A DNA stretch of 47,673 bases from an uncultured Pseudomonadota bacterium (GCA_903868595.1 CAIPVV010000024.1:1-47673), one strand, 5' to 3'. Positions 1-8,309 are shown, counted from the stretch's first letter. Program-made: numbers and translations. Notes: generated by a model not told the origin, from the letters alone.

Positions 1-52
1 CAGCAGCCTTGAGTCCGGCGAAGTGCCATTTCGTCTTCTTTGCTTGTTTCAT
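1..52 (-). CDS. 5' end of an unidentified minus-strand gene (partial)
   Basis: An ATG on the minus strand at 52 opens a frame that stays open to the window edge and begins MKQAKKTKWHFAGLKAA. The lysine-rich start is compatible with a small cytoplasmic or DNA-associated protein, but 17 residues are too few to assign a family. No clear ribosome binding site lies upstream. It may equally be a chance frame. It would belong to the same cassette as abiE, or to the one to its left. Confidence 0.2.
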   Translation of the reverse strand, partial: MKQAKKTKWHFAGLKAA

Positions 53-228
53 GGGCAAACCATACGACATGAGGACAGCGATTTTCAGTCGGGACTTCGC
101 CGACGACTATCGTTGATAATCTCAGGGCAAGGCAGAAACATATTTAGAAACAGTTACTTGCAGCTACTCGAATTGCGAGCGGTAGCAATTCGGTAGAGAT
201 CGGCGGGGGATTTGAAAGTTTTCGACGT

Positions 229-312
229 ATCGTAGTGAAGCTACGATTCAGTCAACTTTCCTAAGTTGGCAGTCACTTGAAAAAGTGCTATAAATCGTAG
301 CGTGGCTACGAT
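229..312 (+). promoter_or_regulatory. abiE promoter with two identical-arm inverted-repeat operators
   Basis: Two inverted repeats share the same arms: ATCGTAG-TGAAG-CTACGAT at 229-247 and ATCGTAG-CGTGG-CTACGAT at 294-312. Their starts are 65 bp apart. Between them is a good sigma70-type promoter, TTGGCA (266-271), 17 bp, TATAAA (289-294). The second repeat overlaps the -10 box, the expected transcription start and the GTG start codon at 302. AbiEi antitoxins are known to repress their own operon by binding paired inverted repeats in the promoter, so these are the likely AbiEi operators. The mRNA would begin at or next to the GTG, so translation may be leaderless. Confidence 0.8.
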
Positions 313-1039
313 ACCGAAAAGCAAACTAAACGACCTATACAGGCAATGGCCGCCAGGGACACCCATGGCGTCCCAAGACCTGGCCAAACGCGGCATTTCG
401 GCTGATCTAGCCGTGCACTACGCCAAGGCGGGCTGGCTCGTCCGCCTCGCTCACGGCGTCTATAGCCGACCAGGCGACTCCCTGGCACTGCATCCCGGCC
501 TACGATTCCTGGAGCGAAAGGCATTGGGGCTGCATGTCGGTGGAAGGACCGCGCTCGATTGGTATGGCGTACGGCAATACGTTGCGCAGCGACCCGTCAC
601 CCAGCTCTATGGCTGGAACGCGGCAAAGCTTCCCGAGTGGTTCACGAACAAATTTCCCGCCGACTACCACCGAAAGCGCCTCTTCAAGGAAGAGCCGAGC
701 GCACCTCTGCACGTGACATCATTCGAAAGGCAGTCCGATGCGCCCCAGGTATCGGAACCGGAAAGGGCGCTACTCGAAGTGCTGAGCGATGTGGGCGTGC
801 GCCAACCGCTGCAAGAAGCGCGGGAGCTCACGCAGAGTAGCCACACTCTCCGTGCCAATGTCCTGATGGAGCTTTTGCGCTTGTGCGTGAGCGTCAAAAC
901 CGTGCGACTGTGCCTAAGTCTTGGCAAGGAACTCAGGTTGCCCTGGTCGTCAAAACTTGATCCGACCGAATTGCCACTGGGTAGCGCGCGTCCCTGGGTG
1001 TCCCGTTCGTCCGACGGCTTGCTAGTCCTGAAGCGATGA
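302..1039 (+). CDS. abiEi: AbiEi-type antitoxin / transcriptional autorepressor
   Basis: The 245-residue protein has the AbiEi layout: an N-terminal winged-helix segment (roughly residues 8-60, with DLAKRGIS and the typical GWL-RL--GVYSRPG stretch) followed by a longer C-terminal antitoxin domain. AbiEi represses its promoter and counters the AbiEii nucleotidyltransferase toxin. The GTG at 302 is preferred because residues before the next ATG (365) belong to the conserved N-terminus. The start sits inside a palindromic operator and only about 8 bp after the -10 box, with no Shine-Dalgarno, so it may be leaderless. The stop overlaps the next start as ATGA, as expected for coupled antitoxin-toxin translation. 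Confidence 0.85.
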   Translation: MATIPKSKLNDLYRQWPPGTPMASQDLAKRGISADLAVHYAKAGWLVRLAHGVYSRPGDSLALHPGLRFLERKALGLHVGGRTALDWYGVRQYVAQRPVTQLYGWNAAKLPEWFTNKFPADYHRKRLFKEEPSAPLHVTSFERQSDAPQVSEPERALLEVLSDVGVRQPLQEARELTQSSHTLRANVLMELLRLCVSVKTVRLCLSLGKELRLPWSSKLDPTELPLGSARPWVSRSSDGLLVLKR

Positions 1040-1953
1040 ATCGCGAGTATCTAGAGACCGCGCGTTTGCTGATCCAGGTAGCACCGCTGGTGTTCGTCGA
1101 CGATCAATTCGGGCTCAAGGGCGGTACGGCGATCAATCTGTTCCTTCGGGACATGCCCCGATTGTCCGTCGATTTGGATTTGGTCTTTATCGATCACACT
1201 GTCGGGCGAGAGGAAGCGCTTGCCCGAATCAGCGCTGCTGTCAGAGACGCGGCAGCTCGGTTGCGAGCACGGCGATTCGAGGTATATATGCCGGAGGCCG
1301 GTGGTGACGGCGAGACGAAGCTGATGGTTCGAAGTGGCGCTGCCGAAGTAAAAGTCGAGATCAACCCGGTCATGCGTGGCACGGTTCATCGCGTGCGTCG
1401 GGCCAATCTGACGCCCTTGGCCCGCGATACCTTGCTCGCCGACCTTGAGATTCCAGTTCTTGCATCCGAAGACGTTTACGGCGGAAAGCTCGTTGCCGCT
1501 TTGGATCGACAACACCCCCGCGATCTCTTCGACGTCATGGAACTCTTCAAGCATGAGGGTATTACTCCTGCCATTCGTCGAACATTCGTCGTCTACCTTG
1601 CAAGTCACAACCGACCGGTCCATGAAATTCTCTTTCCGAAGTTGCGTGACATTCAAATGGACTACGAGCGGAGTTTCGTAGGTATGACCTCGCAACCGAC
1701 GGAGCTTGCCGTGCTCCTCGCAACTCGCGATCGAATGATTGAGGAGCTGCACGCTGGTCTCGACGTGGACGAACGCCGCTTCTTGCTATCTCTCGTCAAG
1801 GCAAAGCCAGAATGGGAGTTGTTGGGCATTCCGCACGTGAGTGAACTCCCGGCCGTCCGCTGGAAGATTCAGAACCTAGCGCGACTCCAACGAGAGCAGA
1901 CCGCGCAATTCGAGCTGCAGTACACCACGCTTGCTGGTCGGCTACACCAGTAG
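1036..1953 (+). CDS. abiEii: AbiEii-type nucleotidyltransferase toxin
   Basis: The 305-residue protein belongs to the AbiEii/DUF1814 nucleotidyltransferase-like toxins of type IV TA and abortive phage infection systems. Visible motifs are GGTAINL at about residues 29-35, the metal-binding DLDL at 46-49 preceded by LSV, a VKVEIN strand near 115, and the EDVYGGKL...DRQHPRDLFDV helix near 148-170. All four conserved regions are present and the length is normal, so it looks intact. It overlaps abiEi by ATGA. The family blocks growth by modifying a nucleotide or RNA target; the exact target here is not readable. Neighbourhood with a TOTE-type primase-helicase supports a defence cassette. Confidence 0.88.
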   Translation: MNREYLETARLLIQVAPLVFVDDQFGLKGGTAINLFLRDMPRLSVDLDLVFIDHTVGREEALARISAAVRDAAARLRARRFEVYMPEAGGDGETKLMVRSGAAEVKVEINPVMRGTVHRVRRANLTPLARDTLLADLEIPVLASEDVYGGKLVAALDRQHPRDLFDVMELFKHEGITPAIRRTFVVYLASHNRPVHEILFPKLRDIQMDYERSFVGMTSQPTELAVLLATRDRMIEELHAGLDVDERRFLLSLVKAKPEWELLGIPHVSELPAVRWKIQNLARLQREQTAQFELQYTTLAGRLHQ

Positions 1954-2005
1954 GTCTACCGGTGACTGAGCGCGCCGTACCACCTGCCTCATGACGTCGT
2001 GACGT

Positions 2006-4375
2006 ATGCCGATGTCTGATCAGGATGTGCTCGCTAAGCTGCAAGCCGAGAACGCGAGGCTAATCGCGCTGCTCGAGGCCCGCGGAATCGAATGGCGCCT
2101 GCCGGCGTCATCGGCATCAACATCGGAGCCGTCTAAGCTATCTACTGGCGACAAAGTCGCGCTGTTTCGCCGCCTATTTCGTGGGCGGACGGATATCTAC
2201 CCAATCCGTTGGGAGAGCAAGACCACCGGCAAGTCTGGGTACAGTCCGGCGTGCGCCAACGAGTGGCGCCCCGGCGTTTGCGAAAAGCCGCGCATCAAGT
2301 GCGGCGACTGCGGCAATCGCCTGCTGATCCCGCTATCCGATGCGGTCATCTACGGCCATCTGGCCGGTGAGCACACTGTTGGCATATACCCCTTGCTCGA
2401 AGATGACAGTTGCTACTTTGTCGCCGTCGACTTCGACGAAGCGGAATGGCGGGAGGATGCCAGAGCATTCATGGGGTCGTGCGAGGCGCTGGGCGTGCCT
2501 GCGGCGCTAGAGATTTCGCGCTCCGGGTGTGGCGCTCACGCCTGGGTATTCTTCGCCGGCCGGGTTTTGGCCCGTGACGCACGGCGGTTGGGCACGGCCA
2601 TCATCAGCCACACGTGCGCACGCACACGGCAGCTCAAGCTGAACTCCTACGACCGGCTGTTCCCCAACCAGGACGCGATGCCCAAAGGCGGGTTCGGGAA
2701 CCTGATCGCGTTGCCGCTGCAGAGGGGGCCACGCGAGAGAGGCTGCAGTGTATTTGTCGATGCCGAGCTGCAGCCCTACCCGGATCAGTGGGCGTTCCTG
2801 ACGGCTGTCCGCCCAATGGACGCTCACGATATCGAGCCAACCATATTGCGGGCCACCGGTGGTGTCCATCCGCTGGACGTCACGTTCATTGACGACGAAG
2901 ACTTGGCTACTCCCTGGAAGGGCGCGAGCACGTCAGGCAAGAAGCTTTCGGGGTCTATGCCCAAGTCACTGAACGTGACACTCGCCAACTTACTTTACTT
3001 CGATAAGGCGCAACTGCCGCAAGTATTGGCCAATCGCCTGATCCGGTTGGCCGCTTTCCAAAACCCGGAGTTCTACAGGGCCCAGGCAATGCGGATGTCT
3101 GTGTGGGACAAGCCACGGGTCATTGGCTGCGCCGAAAACTTCCCTCAGCACATCGCATTGCCACGGGGCTGCATGGATGCTGCGCTGTCCTTGCTGCGCG
3201 AAAATGGCATTGCCTGCAATCTGCGAGACGAGCGTGTCCACGGCCAGTCGCTGGAGGTCGATTTCGCCGGTACTCTACGTATGGACCAGGAGGCTGCCGT
3301 CTCGGCGATGCTGCATCACGATGCCGGTGTGCTGTGCGCGCCGACGGCATTCGGCAAGACGGTCTCCGCTGCCGCGATGATAGCTCGTCGGCGCGTGAAT
3401 ACACTGGTGCTGGTGCACCGCACCGAGTTGTTGAAGCAGTGGCAGGAGCGGCTGCAGGCCTTTCTCGCCGTCGACAGAGGCGTGATCGGCGTTATCGGCG
3501 GCGGCAAGGCCAAGCCCACCGGTAAGATCGACATCGCCGTGATGCAGTCGCTGTCGCGCCACGGGGAAGTGAGTGCGCTGGTCGAAAGCTACGGCCAGGT
3601 TATCGTCGACGAATGCCATCACGTCGGCGCCGTCTCTTTTGATGCGATCCTGAGGCGAACAAAGGCGAGGTACGTGCTCGGGCTGACGGCGACACCAATT
3701 CGCCGCGACGGACAGCAGCCGATTATTTTCATGCAGTGTGGACCGATACGCTACACGGCCGCCAAGCCCGCTACTGCTCCCCGTGATTTGGAAGTGGTGC
3801 CCCGGTTATGGGGCGCACACATCGACTTGCCCCGGGAGGCTGGCATTCAGGACGTGTTTCGTCACCTCGCCAACGACCAAGCCCGGACCGACGCCATCGC
3901 GGCTGAGATCAGCGGTGCGTTCGGGCAAGGCCGGAAGTTACTGGTGCTCAGCGAACGAACTGAGCATCTCGACGCCATCAAGGCCTCCCTGGGCAGCATG
4001 GTTCCCGCACCGTTAGTGCTGCACGGCCGCATGTCGAAGAAGCAGCGAGCAGCCGTCATCGTCGAACTGGACTCACTTCCGGCAAATGCTCCACGCATAC
4101 TGTTGGCTAGCGGCAAGCTGGTCGGAGAAGGCTTCGATCATCCGCCGCTTGACACGTTGGTACTGGCGATGCCGGTCTCCTGGAAAGGCACGTTGCAGCA
4201 GTACGCGGGGCGTATCCATCGAGAACACGCCGGCAAGGCCGACGTGCGGATCATAGACTACGTTGACACGGGTCACCCGGCGTTGCTTCGGATGTGGGTG
4301 AAGCGGCAGCGCGGCTACCAGGCGATGGGATATCACCTGGCAACTTCACACCCGACCGCGGATCTGGATGCTTGA
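2006..4375 (+). CDS. TOTE-type archaeo-eukaryotic primase fused to SF2 DEAD/DEAH helicase
   Basis: The 789-residue protein starts with a short coiled coil (about 8-28), then a Cys4 zinc site (C83, C92, C99, C102). A primase-like AEP domain follows, with the catalytic acidic pair in VDFD (D142, D144) and SGCGAH ending in H178. The C-terminal half is a superfamily 2 helicase: Walker A APTAFGKT (445-452), DECH box (535-538), TATP (561-564) and the motif VI region QQYAGRIHR (731-739). The arrangement matches AEP proteins of the TOTE conflict systems, proposed to act against invading DNA or RNA. All catalytic motifs are present, so it is probably active. It starts 52 bp after abiEii, with alternative ATGs at 2006 and 2012. 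A decayed copy of its middle third lies at 10430-11150. Confidence 0.85.
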   Translation: MPMSDQDVLAKLQAENARLIALLEARGIEWRLPASSASTSEPSKLSTGDKVALFRRLFRGRTDIYPIRWESKTTGKSGYSPACANEWRPGVCEKPRIKCGDCGNRLLIPLSDAVIYGHLAGEHTVGIYPLLEDDSCYFVAVDFDEAEWREDARAFMGSCEALGVPAALEISRSGCGAHAWVFFAGRVLARDARRLGTAIISHTCARTRQLKLNSYDRLFPNQDAMPKGGFGNLIALPLQRGPRERGCSVFVDAELQPYPDQWAFLTAVRPMDAHDIEPTILRATGGVHPLDVTFIDDEDLATPWKGASTSGKKLSGSMPKSLNVTLANLLYFDKAQLPQVLANRLIRLAAFQNPEFYRAQAMRMSVWDKPRVIGCAENFPQHIALPRGCMDAALSLLRENGIACNLRDERVHGQSLEVDFAGTLRMDQEAAVSAMLHHDAGVLCAPTAFGKTVSAAAMIARRRVNTLVLVHRTELLKQWQERLQAFLAVDRGVIGVIGGGKAKPTGKIDIAVMQSLSRHGEVSALVESYGQVIVDECHHVGAVSFDAILRRTKARYVLGLTATPIRRDGQQPIIFMQCGPIRYTAAKPATAPRDLEVVPRLWGAHIDLPREAGIQDVFRHLANDQARTDAIAAEISGAFGQGRKLLVLSERTEHLDAIKASLGSMVPAPLVLHGRMSKKQRAAVIVELDSLPANAPRILLASGKLVGEGFDHPPLDTLVLAMPVSWKGTLQQYAGRIHREHAGKADVRIIDYVDTGHPALLRMWVKRQRGYQAMGYHLATSHPTADLDA

Positions 4376-4440
4376 TCGCTCGCGAAGCCCGCCTCTCACA
4401 TGGTGGCGACGGCACGCTGGGGCCTGTTTTGAGCCCTTTG

Positions 4441-4812
4441 CCGGTCTACCGGTGGAACGACGCCGAGGTCTACCGAAAGTCGACCAGCAAGGGCAGACCG
4501 ACAAAGTAAACGCGGGGTTTCTGTGGGATTTCCAGCCTCCGGGCGCACTACCACCAGCAGTACCTCGCGAAGAATCCTAACGGGTACTGCGGGATTGGAG
4601 GGTGCGGAGTTCCCTTCAAACTCGCGGAGTTACAAGTTGGTGAGAAGGCGTAGGCGTCGCTTAACCGAGGGTTCTCGCGTGAAACCAGCGGGTTACCAGC
4701 CGGCCAAGTCGAAGATCCACGTATTCTCGCGGGAAAACGCCAGCTGAGTTCGGCGTCGACGTCTACCGGAAGTCTACCGGGGACCTACGCGGAGGATAGT
4801 ATCCGCGGAAGC
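4441..4812 (+). repeat. msrA-tail repeat R1
   Basis: First of five same-orientation repeats. Order: half-site gtctaccgg at 4444, box A gtctaccgaaagtcgacc at 4468-4485, an msrA 3' end (4549-4653), a conserved non-coding stretch, then box B gtctaccggaagtctaccgg at 4761-4780 and about 30 bp of weaker similarity. Box A to box B start is 293 bp, and half-site to box A is 24 bp. A short CGCGGA/TCCGCG inverted repeat follows box B. The repeat separates the abiE/primase-helicase cassette from the next one. Confidence 0.9.
4549..4653 (+). pseudogene. msrA 3' end remnant in R1
   Basis: The frame reads [20 protein letters not shown] and ends VGEKA-stop (TAG), 34 codons in all. The [13 protein letters not shown] signature is the C-terminal region of peptide methionine sulfoxide reductase MsrA. 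The catalytic N-terminal part is missing, so this is a tail only. The reading frame is undamaged. Confidence 0.8.
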
Positions 4813-4841
4813 AATTTTCCTTCGACGTCCTGAGGGTCGTA

Positions 4842-5417
4842 ATGCTGATCAAACGCCGCTTTCCACACGGCCTCAAGCGCCAATTCGTGATTTCGGCGAT
4901 TTGCGGGACTTTCCTGGCAGCAACCTGCTTTGGTCAAGATCGGACACCGCAAGACCCAGCCGCAGATACGACGCTCAAGGCATTTCTTAAGGATTACCTC
5001 AAATCAGGCAGCACTGAGTTTGATAAGACAACGAGGTACTCGGCTGCATTCGCCGATTTGAGCGGTGCCAAGGCGCCTGAGGTCGTCGTCTACGTGTCCG
5101 GCCGCGCGTGGTGCGGGAGCGGCGGTTGCTCCATGCTAATACTGAAAGCGGAGGGGGCTGCGTTTTCGGTGATTGCGCGTACCACCAGCACACGGCCTCC
5201 GATTCGCATTTTGCAGACTGTAACCAACGGTTGGCACGATGTCGGCGTCTGGGTGCAGGGTGGCGGAATTCAGACGGGATCCACCGCGGTGCTTTCGTAC
5301 AATGGCAAGACGTACGCGAGTAATCCAACTGTTCCACCTGCTCGCCCGTCAACTACTGATCCGGGTGGAGAAATCTTGATTCCGACATCTGCAGAAGGAT
5401 TCCTGCTGTATCCATAG
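4842..5417 (+). CDS. Exported hypothetical protein of a gene cassette
   Basis: The 191-residue protein has a basic N-terminus followed by a hydrophobic signal segment ending near residue 31 (FLAATCFGQ), so it is probably periplasmic or secreted. The mature part contains a WCGSGGCS segment with two close cysteines (about residues 90-95), then beta-rich sequence including RPPIRIL and NGWHDVGVWVQGGG. The C-terminus is proline-rich and ends in SAEGFLLYP. I do not recognise a named family. It is the first gene after repeat R1 and lies 158 bp before a TA pair. It looks like cassette cargo; a redox or binding role is only a guess from the paired cysteines. Confidence 0.7.
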   Translation: MLIKRRFPHGLKRQFVISAICGTFLAATCFGQDRTPQDPAADTTLKAFLKDYLKSGSTEFDKTTRYSAAFADLSGAKAPEVVVYVSGRAWCGSGGCSMLILKAEGAAFSVIARTTSTRPPIRILQTVTNGWHDVGVWVQGGGIQTGSTAVLSYNGKTYASNPTVPPARPSTTDPGGEILIPTSAEGFLLYP

Positions 5418-5575
5418 CTGAGCGTCTGAAAGCGCGACGGCGGGCGTGGGCCTCGTCCTGACCTCAGGATCGGTCGGCGATCGGGAAATTGACAGAATCG
5501 CAGCAGAAATGGGCTATGGCGAAGGAACGGCCGCAGAAGTATGCTGTCCGGTAGCAACTGATCCGGGCTGTATTC

Positions 5576-5785
5576 ATGAACTCCAAGCTACAAATGCTTC
5601 CGTTTGACGAGCGTATCAAGCTCGTTGAAGACCTGTGGGACAGCATAGCGTCGGATCAGCAGGCGCTTGCGCTGACCGACGAGCAGAAAGCTGAGCTAGA
5701 CCATCGCCTTGATGCCTATGAACTCGACAAGAATCGCGGGCAGTTGGCGACAGACGTAATCAGCAGTATTCGCCGTCGCCTATGA
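5576..5785 (+). CDS. Addiction-module antitoxin, RelB/ParD-like small protein
   Basis: The 69-residue acidic protein has the 'putative addiction module component' pattern: an N-terminal LPFDERIKLVEDLWDSIA helix, then LTDEQKAELDHRLDAYE and a basic C-terminal tail. Proteins of this family bind and neutralise a partner RelE/ParE toxin and often repress the operon. The stop overlaps the start of the toxin gene (ATGA at 5782-5785), supporting co-translation. It sits between repeats R1 and R2. Confidence 0.85.
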   Translation: MNSKLQMLPFDERIKLVEDLWDSIASDQQALALTDEQKAELDHRLDAYELDKNRGQLATDVISSIRRRL

Positions 5786-6078
5786 CGTTCGAGGTCCGCA
5801 TCCGCCCCGAGGCGGAACAGGACATGACCGAAGCAGCATCTTGGTACGAGCAGCAACAGCGCGGGCTGGGGCACGATTTTCTCGACGAAGCTCTCGCCGT
5901 GTTCATGCGACTTGCTGAAACTCCACTCAGTTATGGGCTTGTTCATCGCACTGCCCGCCGCGCCCTTCTGCGCCGCTTCCCTTTTGCTGTGTTTTATACC
6001 GTCGAAGAGGGTGTGGTGTCGGTAGTCGGCGTACTACATGGCAGTCGCCACCCACGTCATTGGATGCGCCGTGCCTGA
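5782..6078 (+). CDS. RelE/ParE superfamily toxin
   Basis: The 98-residue protein has the RelE/ParE fold pattern: an R-RPEAEQDM-EAA-WYE helix, a central AVFMRLAETP--Y helix, RRALLRRFPFAVFYTVEEG strands and a C-terminal VVGVLHGSRHPRHW. Such toxins either cut mRNA at the ribosome or poison DNA gyrase. The paired addiction-module antitoxin and the HGSRHP--W ending favour the ParE-like branch, but the target is not decided by sequence alone. Length is normal and the frame intact. It ends 25 bp before repeat R2. Confidence 0.88.
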   Translation: MTFEVRIRPEAEQDMTEAASWYEQQQRGLGHDFLDEALAVFMRLAETPLSYGLVHRTARRALLRRFPFAVFYTVEEGVVSVVGVLHGSRHPRHWMRRA

Positions 6079-6102
6079 GCGCTGAGTCGGGGTCAATGGC
6101 GC

Positions 6103-6476
6103 AGGTCTACCGCCGGATTGACGTCGACGTCTACCGAAAGTCGACCGTTCAGGTGCCGGCGGCGACTTAACACGCTGGTCTTCGTGGGAAATCCAGATTC
6201 CGCGCCGACTATCACCAGCAGTACCTCGCGAAGAACCCGAACGGGTACTGCGGGATAGGAGGGTGTGGAGTTCCCTTCAAACTCGCGGAGTTACAGGTGG
6301 GGGAAAAGGCGTAGTCACTGGTGAGCCGAGGGTTCTCGCGTGTAACCAGAGAGTTACCAGCTGGTCACATCGAACGTTCACGTATTCCTTCGGGAAAACG
6401 CCAGCTGATTCCGGCGTCGACGTCTACCGGAAGTCTACCGGTGATCCGGCAATGGGAAAGTCCTCGGTAAAGGGCC
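6103..6476 (+). repeat. msrA-tail repeat R2
   Basis: Half-site gtctaccgc at 6105, box A at 6129-6146, msrA tail at 6210-6314, box B at 6422-6441. Half-site to box A is 24 bp and box A to box B is 293 bp, identical to R1 and R4. The stretch after box B (about 6442-6725) is also similar to the stretch after box B of R4, so these two cassettes share a longer backbone. Confidence 0.9.
6210..6314 (+). pseudogene. msrA 3' end remnant in R2
   Basis: Encodes the same 34-residue tail as R1, with several synonymous codon differences (for example aac-ccg for aat-cct, tgt for tgc). It ends in TAG. The frame is open but has no start or catalytic region. Confidence 0.8.
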
Positions 6477-6646
6477 ATTCGTGCTCGGCGCCATTGAACG
6501 CGGTCCTTCGAGCGCGAATCTGAATAACCGGGACAGAAGTCCCGGTTGGAATCCAGCATGTGAAGGCGTATTCCTGGTCCCATGGTTTGCAGATGGCACT
6601 TCAGCGCATGATTCGGCGCCACCGTCCGTCGGCGAACTAACTGCGG

Positions 6647-6733
6647 ATGCCGGCGCGTACGTCCGCCATCGAAGCCGTCGCCGAAAGAGTCGGTCAGTTA
6701 ATTCTGATTATCCGACGCAAGCGGTTCCCTTGA
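6647..6733 (+). pseudogene. ORF6N-domain gene remnant
   Basis: The frame MPARTSAIEAVAERVGQ...LIIRRKRFP-stop matches the first 28 codons of the ORF6N gene at 10026, then breaks. The DNA upstream, back to box B of R2, is also similar to the R4 flank. It is therefore the truncated start of a second ORF6N cassette, cut off just before the mazEF promoter. Confidence 0.65.
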
Positions 6734-6766
6734 GCGCCGCTGTTGCAGCGGCCGTCGGCGGCCAAG

Positions 6767-6810
6767 TTGACATTTGGATTCCAATGTATAAACTTGTTTA
6801 TACATTGGAG
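6767..6810 (+). promoter_or_regulatory. mazEF promoter with perfect palindromic operator
   Basis: A perfect palindrome with 13-bp arms and a 2-bp centre spans 6781-6808 (left arm CCAATGTATAAAC). A consensus -35 hexamer TTGACA lies at 6767-6772, and the AT-rich palindrome supplies the -10 region (TATAAA at 6787-6792 or TTTATA at 6797-6802; spacing is not ideal for either). The Shine-Dalgarno GGAG (6807-6810) overlaps the palindrome's end. MazE or the MazEF complex is the natural ligand. Confidence 0.75.
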
Positions 6811-6817
6811 AAGCAAC

Positions 6818-7072
6818 ATGTCCAAAAGTGCAACGCTAACCTTGCAGCAGTGGGGCAACAGTCTCGCTGTGCGAATTCCCGCAGCAGTGGCACGGTCGGC
6901 CCGCTTGAGGGTCGGACAGCCCGTTGAGGTCTCAGCCCAGGACTCAAATGTTCTGGTCAAGGCGATTGGTGAGCCCAAACTGACGCTCGCGCAGAAGCTG
7001 GCTGCATTTGATCCGACGCTGCATGGTGGCGAGGCCATGGTTACTCGCCCGATCGGAAATGAGGCGCTCTAG
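6818..7072 (+). CDS. mazE: MazE-type antitoxin (AbrB-like)
   Basis: The 84-residue protein begins with a swapped-hairpin AbrB/SpoVT-like DNA-binding domain (TLQQWGNSLAVRIPAAVARSARLRVGQPVEV, residues about 7-38). An acidic/hydrophobic tail follows that would wrap around MazF. The start at 6818 is fixed by a GGAG Shine-Dalgarno 7 bases upstream and by the domain boundary. The 28-bp palindrome directly upstream is the expected autoregulatory operator. The stop codon shares one base with the mazF GTG. It lies in the cassette between R2 and R3, directly after an ORF6N remnant. Confidence 0.9.
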   Translation: MSKSATLTLQQWGNSLAVRIPAAVARSARLRVGQPVEVSAQDSNVLVKAIGEPKLTLAQKLAAFDPTLHGGEAMVTRPIGNEAL

Positions 7073-7437
7073 TGGCCCCCCGGAAGTCATGGTGCCCTGA
7101 CCGGCGCGACATGATATGGATTGATTGCAATCCGCAGGCAGGCCGCGAGATGAAAGACGTGCACCCTTTGGTCGTACTGTCGTCGCGAGAGTTTAATGAG
7201 AGAACCGGAATAGTTATTGGATTGCCGATGACCACTGCTTCCTATAACGAAGCCAATCCTTTTGCAGTGAAGTTCACAGGCCCAAGGGGTGTGGTGAGCT
7301 TCATCCTCACACATCAGCCTAAGTCATTCGATTGGCGAGCGAGAAATGCCAAGCCGCATCCACTCAAGAAAGTTCCGGAGGATTCGTATGCCCGCGCGTG
7401 TGAGAGCCTGAACCAGATCGTCGAAATCGGCAGTTGA
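7072..7437 (+). CDS. mazF: MazF/PemK-type endoribonuclease toxin
   Basis: The 121-residue protein shows the MazF fold: RRDMIWIDCNPQAGREMKDVHPLVVLS near the N-terminus (residues about 11-37), a GIVIGLPMTT strand, VVSFILTHQPKSFDWRAR and a C-terminal helix. MazF toxins cut mRNA at short specific sequences. The GTG start overlaps the mazE stop by one base (tagtg), which couples translation. The N-terminal arginine and the loop preceding HPLVVLS look intact, so activity is likely; cleavage specificity cannot be predicted. Confidence 0.9.
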   Translation: MAPRKSWCPDRRDMIWIDCNPQAGREMKDVHPLVVLSSREFNERTGIVIGLPMTTASYNEANPFAVKFTGPRGVVSFILTHQPKSFDWRARNAKPHPLKKVPEDSYARACESLNQIVEIGS

Positions 7438-7547
7438 CGCGCGCAGCGTAGAGTATTGTGTTGCCCGATATCCAGGTCAAGCTGAGGCTGCAATCCGATA
7501 AATCGGCGCCGATGTTCGCATTTGGTTAGGCAAACATAAACCCAATC

Positions 7548-7913
7548 GTGATGCGTCCCGGTCAGCTCGAACCTAACGAATTTGAACTCGCAATCCTTGA
7601 ACGAATTGCGGCCAGCAATCCACTGCTTCGTGCGCATCTCGGGCATCTTCATGTCCTAAGCCGTGAATTCACGGGAGTAGGCAGTTACACCAAATTCAAA
7701 TGCGCGGAAGTGGTGGGTGACGCCGCTGAGGAGCAGCTTGATCTGGACGGTTTGATAGTGATGTCGAAACTCCAGAATGGCATGAGAGCGATTTTGTTCT
7801 GTCGGGGAGGGCAACCAAAGTGCCTAGAGACGTATACATTCGGCTCGGTATTGTGGGACGGACTATTTGATGGTTTTTCGATCAACGGCTCTGCCTCACC
7901 GGCTAATCATTGA
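7548..7913 (+). CDS. Hypothetical cassette protein
   Basis: A 121-residue soluble protein without signal peptide or membrane segment (GTG 7548 or ATG 7551 as start). It opens with a helix rich in acidic and leucine residues (ELAILERIAASNPLL) followed by strands such as TKFKCAEVV and GMRAILFCRGGQPKCLETYTF. I do not recognise the family. It sits alone between mazF and repeat R3, 110 bp after mazF, a position typical of orphan cassette cargo or an accessory immunity protein. Confidence 0.6.
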   Translation: MMRPGQLEPNEFELAILERIAASNPLLRAHLGHLHVLSREFTGVGSYTKFKCAEVVGDAAEEQLDLDGLIVMSKLQNGMRAILFCRGGQPKCLETYTFGSVLWDGLFDGFSINGSASPANH

Positions 7914-7937
7914 CGCAATTCTCCTTTCGCGCCGCAC

Positions 7938-8309
7938 CGGTCTACCGGCGGATCGAGCCGAACGTCTACCAGAAGTCGACCGTACACGCGCCAGAGACAC
8001 TGCAACTCCCTGGTTTCCGTGCGATTTCCGGCTTCAGCGCCGACTATCACCAGCAGTACCTCGCGAGAATCCGAACGGGTACTGCGGCATCGGCGGCTGT
8101 GGAGTTCCCTTCAAACTCGCGGAGTTACAAGTGGGCGAGAAGGCGTAGTCTTCGCTACGCCGCGGGTTCCAACGGGAAGTCGCGTGGTTAGCATCGGCCT
8201 GCCCGAAGATTCCACGTATTTCTGCAAAAAAGGTAGGCTGGGTTCGCTGCTGACGTCTAACGGAAGTCTACCGTCTACCGAACCTCAGGATAGTCCGCGG
8301 CGAAGGGAT
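7938..8309 (+). repeat. msrA-tail repeat R3
   Basis: Half-site gtctaccgg at 7940, box A variant gtctaccagaagtcgacc at 7964-7981, msrA tail at 8045-8148 and box B at 8255-8273 followed by an extra tctaccg. Half-site to box A is again 24 bp; box A to box B is 291 bp. This is the most damaged copy: the tail has a 1-bp deletion and box B carries a base change. Confidence 0.88.
8045..8148 (+). pseudogene. msrA 3' end remnant in R3 (frameshifted)
   Basis: The same tail as in the other repeats, but 104 instead of 105 bp. One A is missing in the aag codon after YLA (ctcgcgagaat instead of ctcgcgaagaat), so the frame is broken although the stop TAG is still present. Confidence 0.75.
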
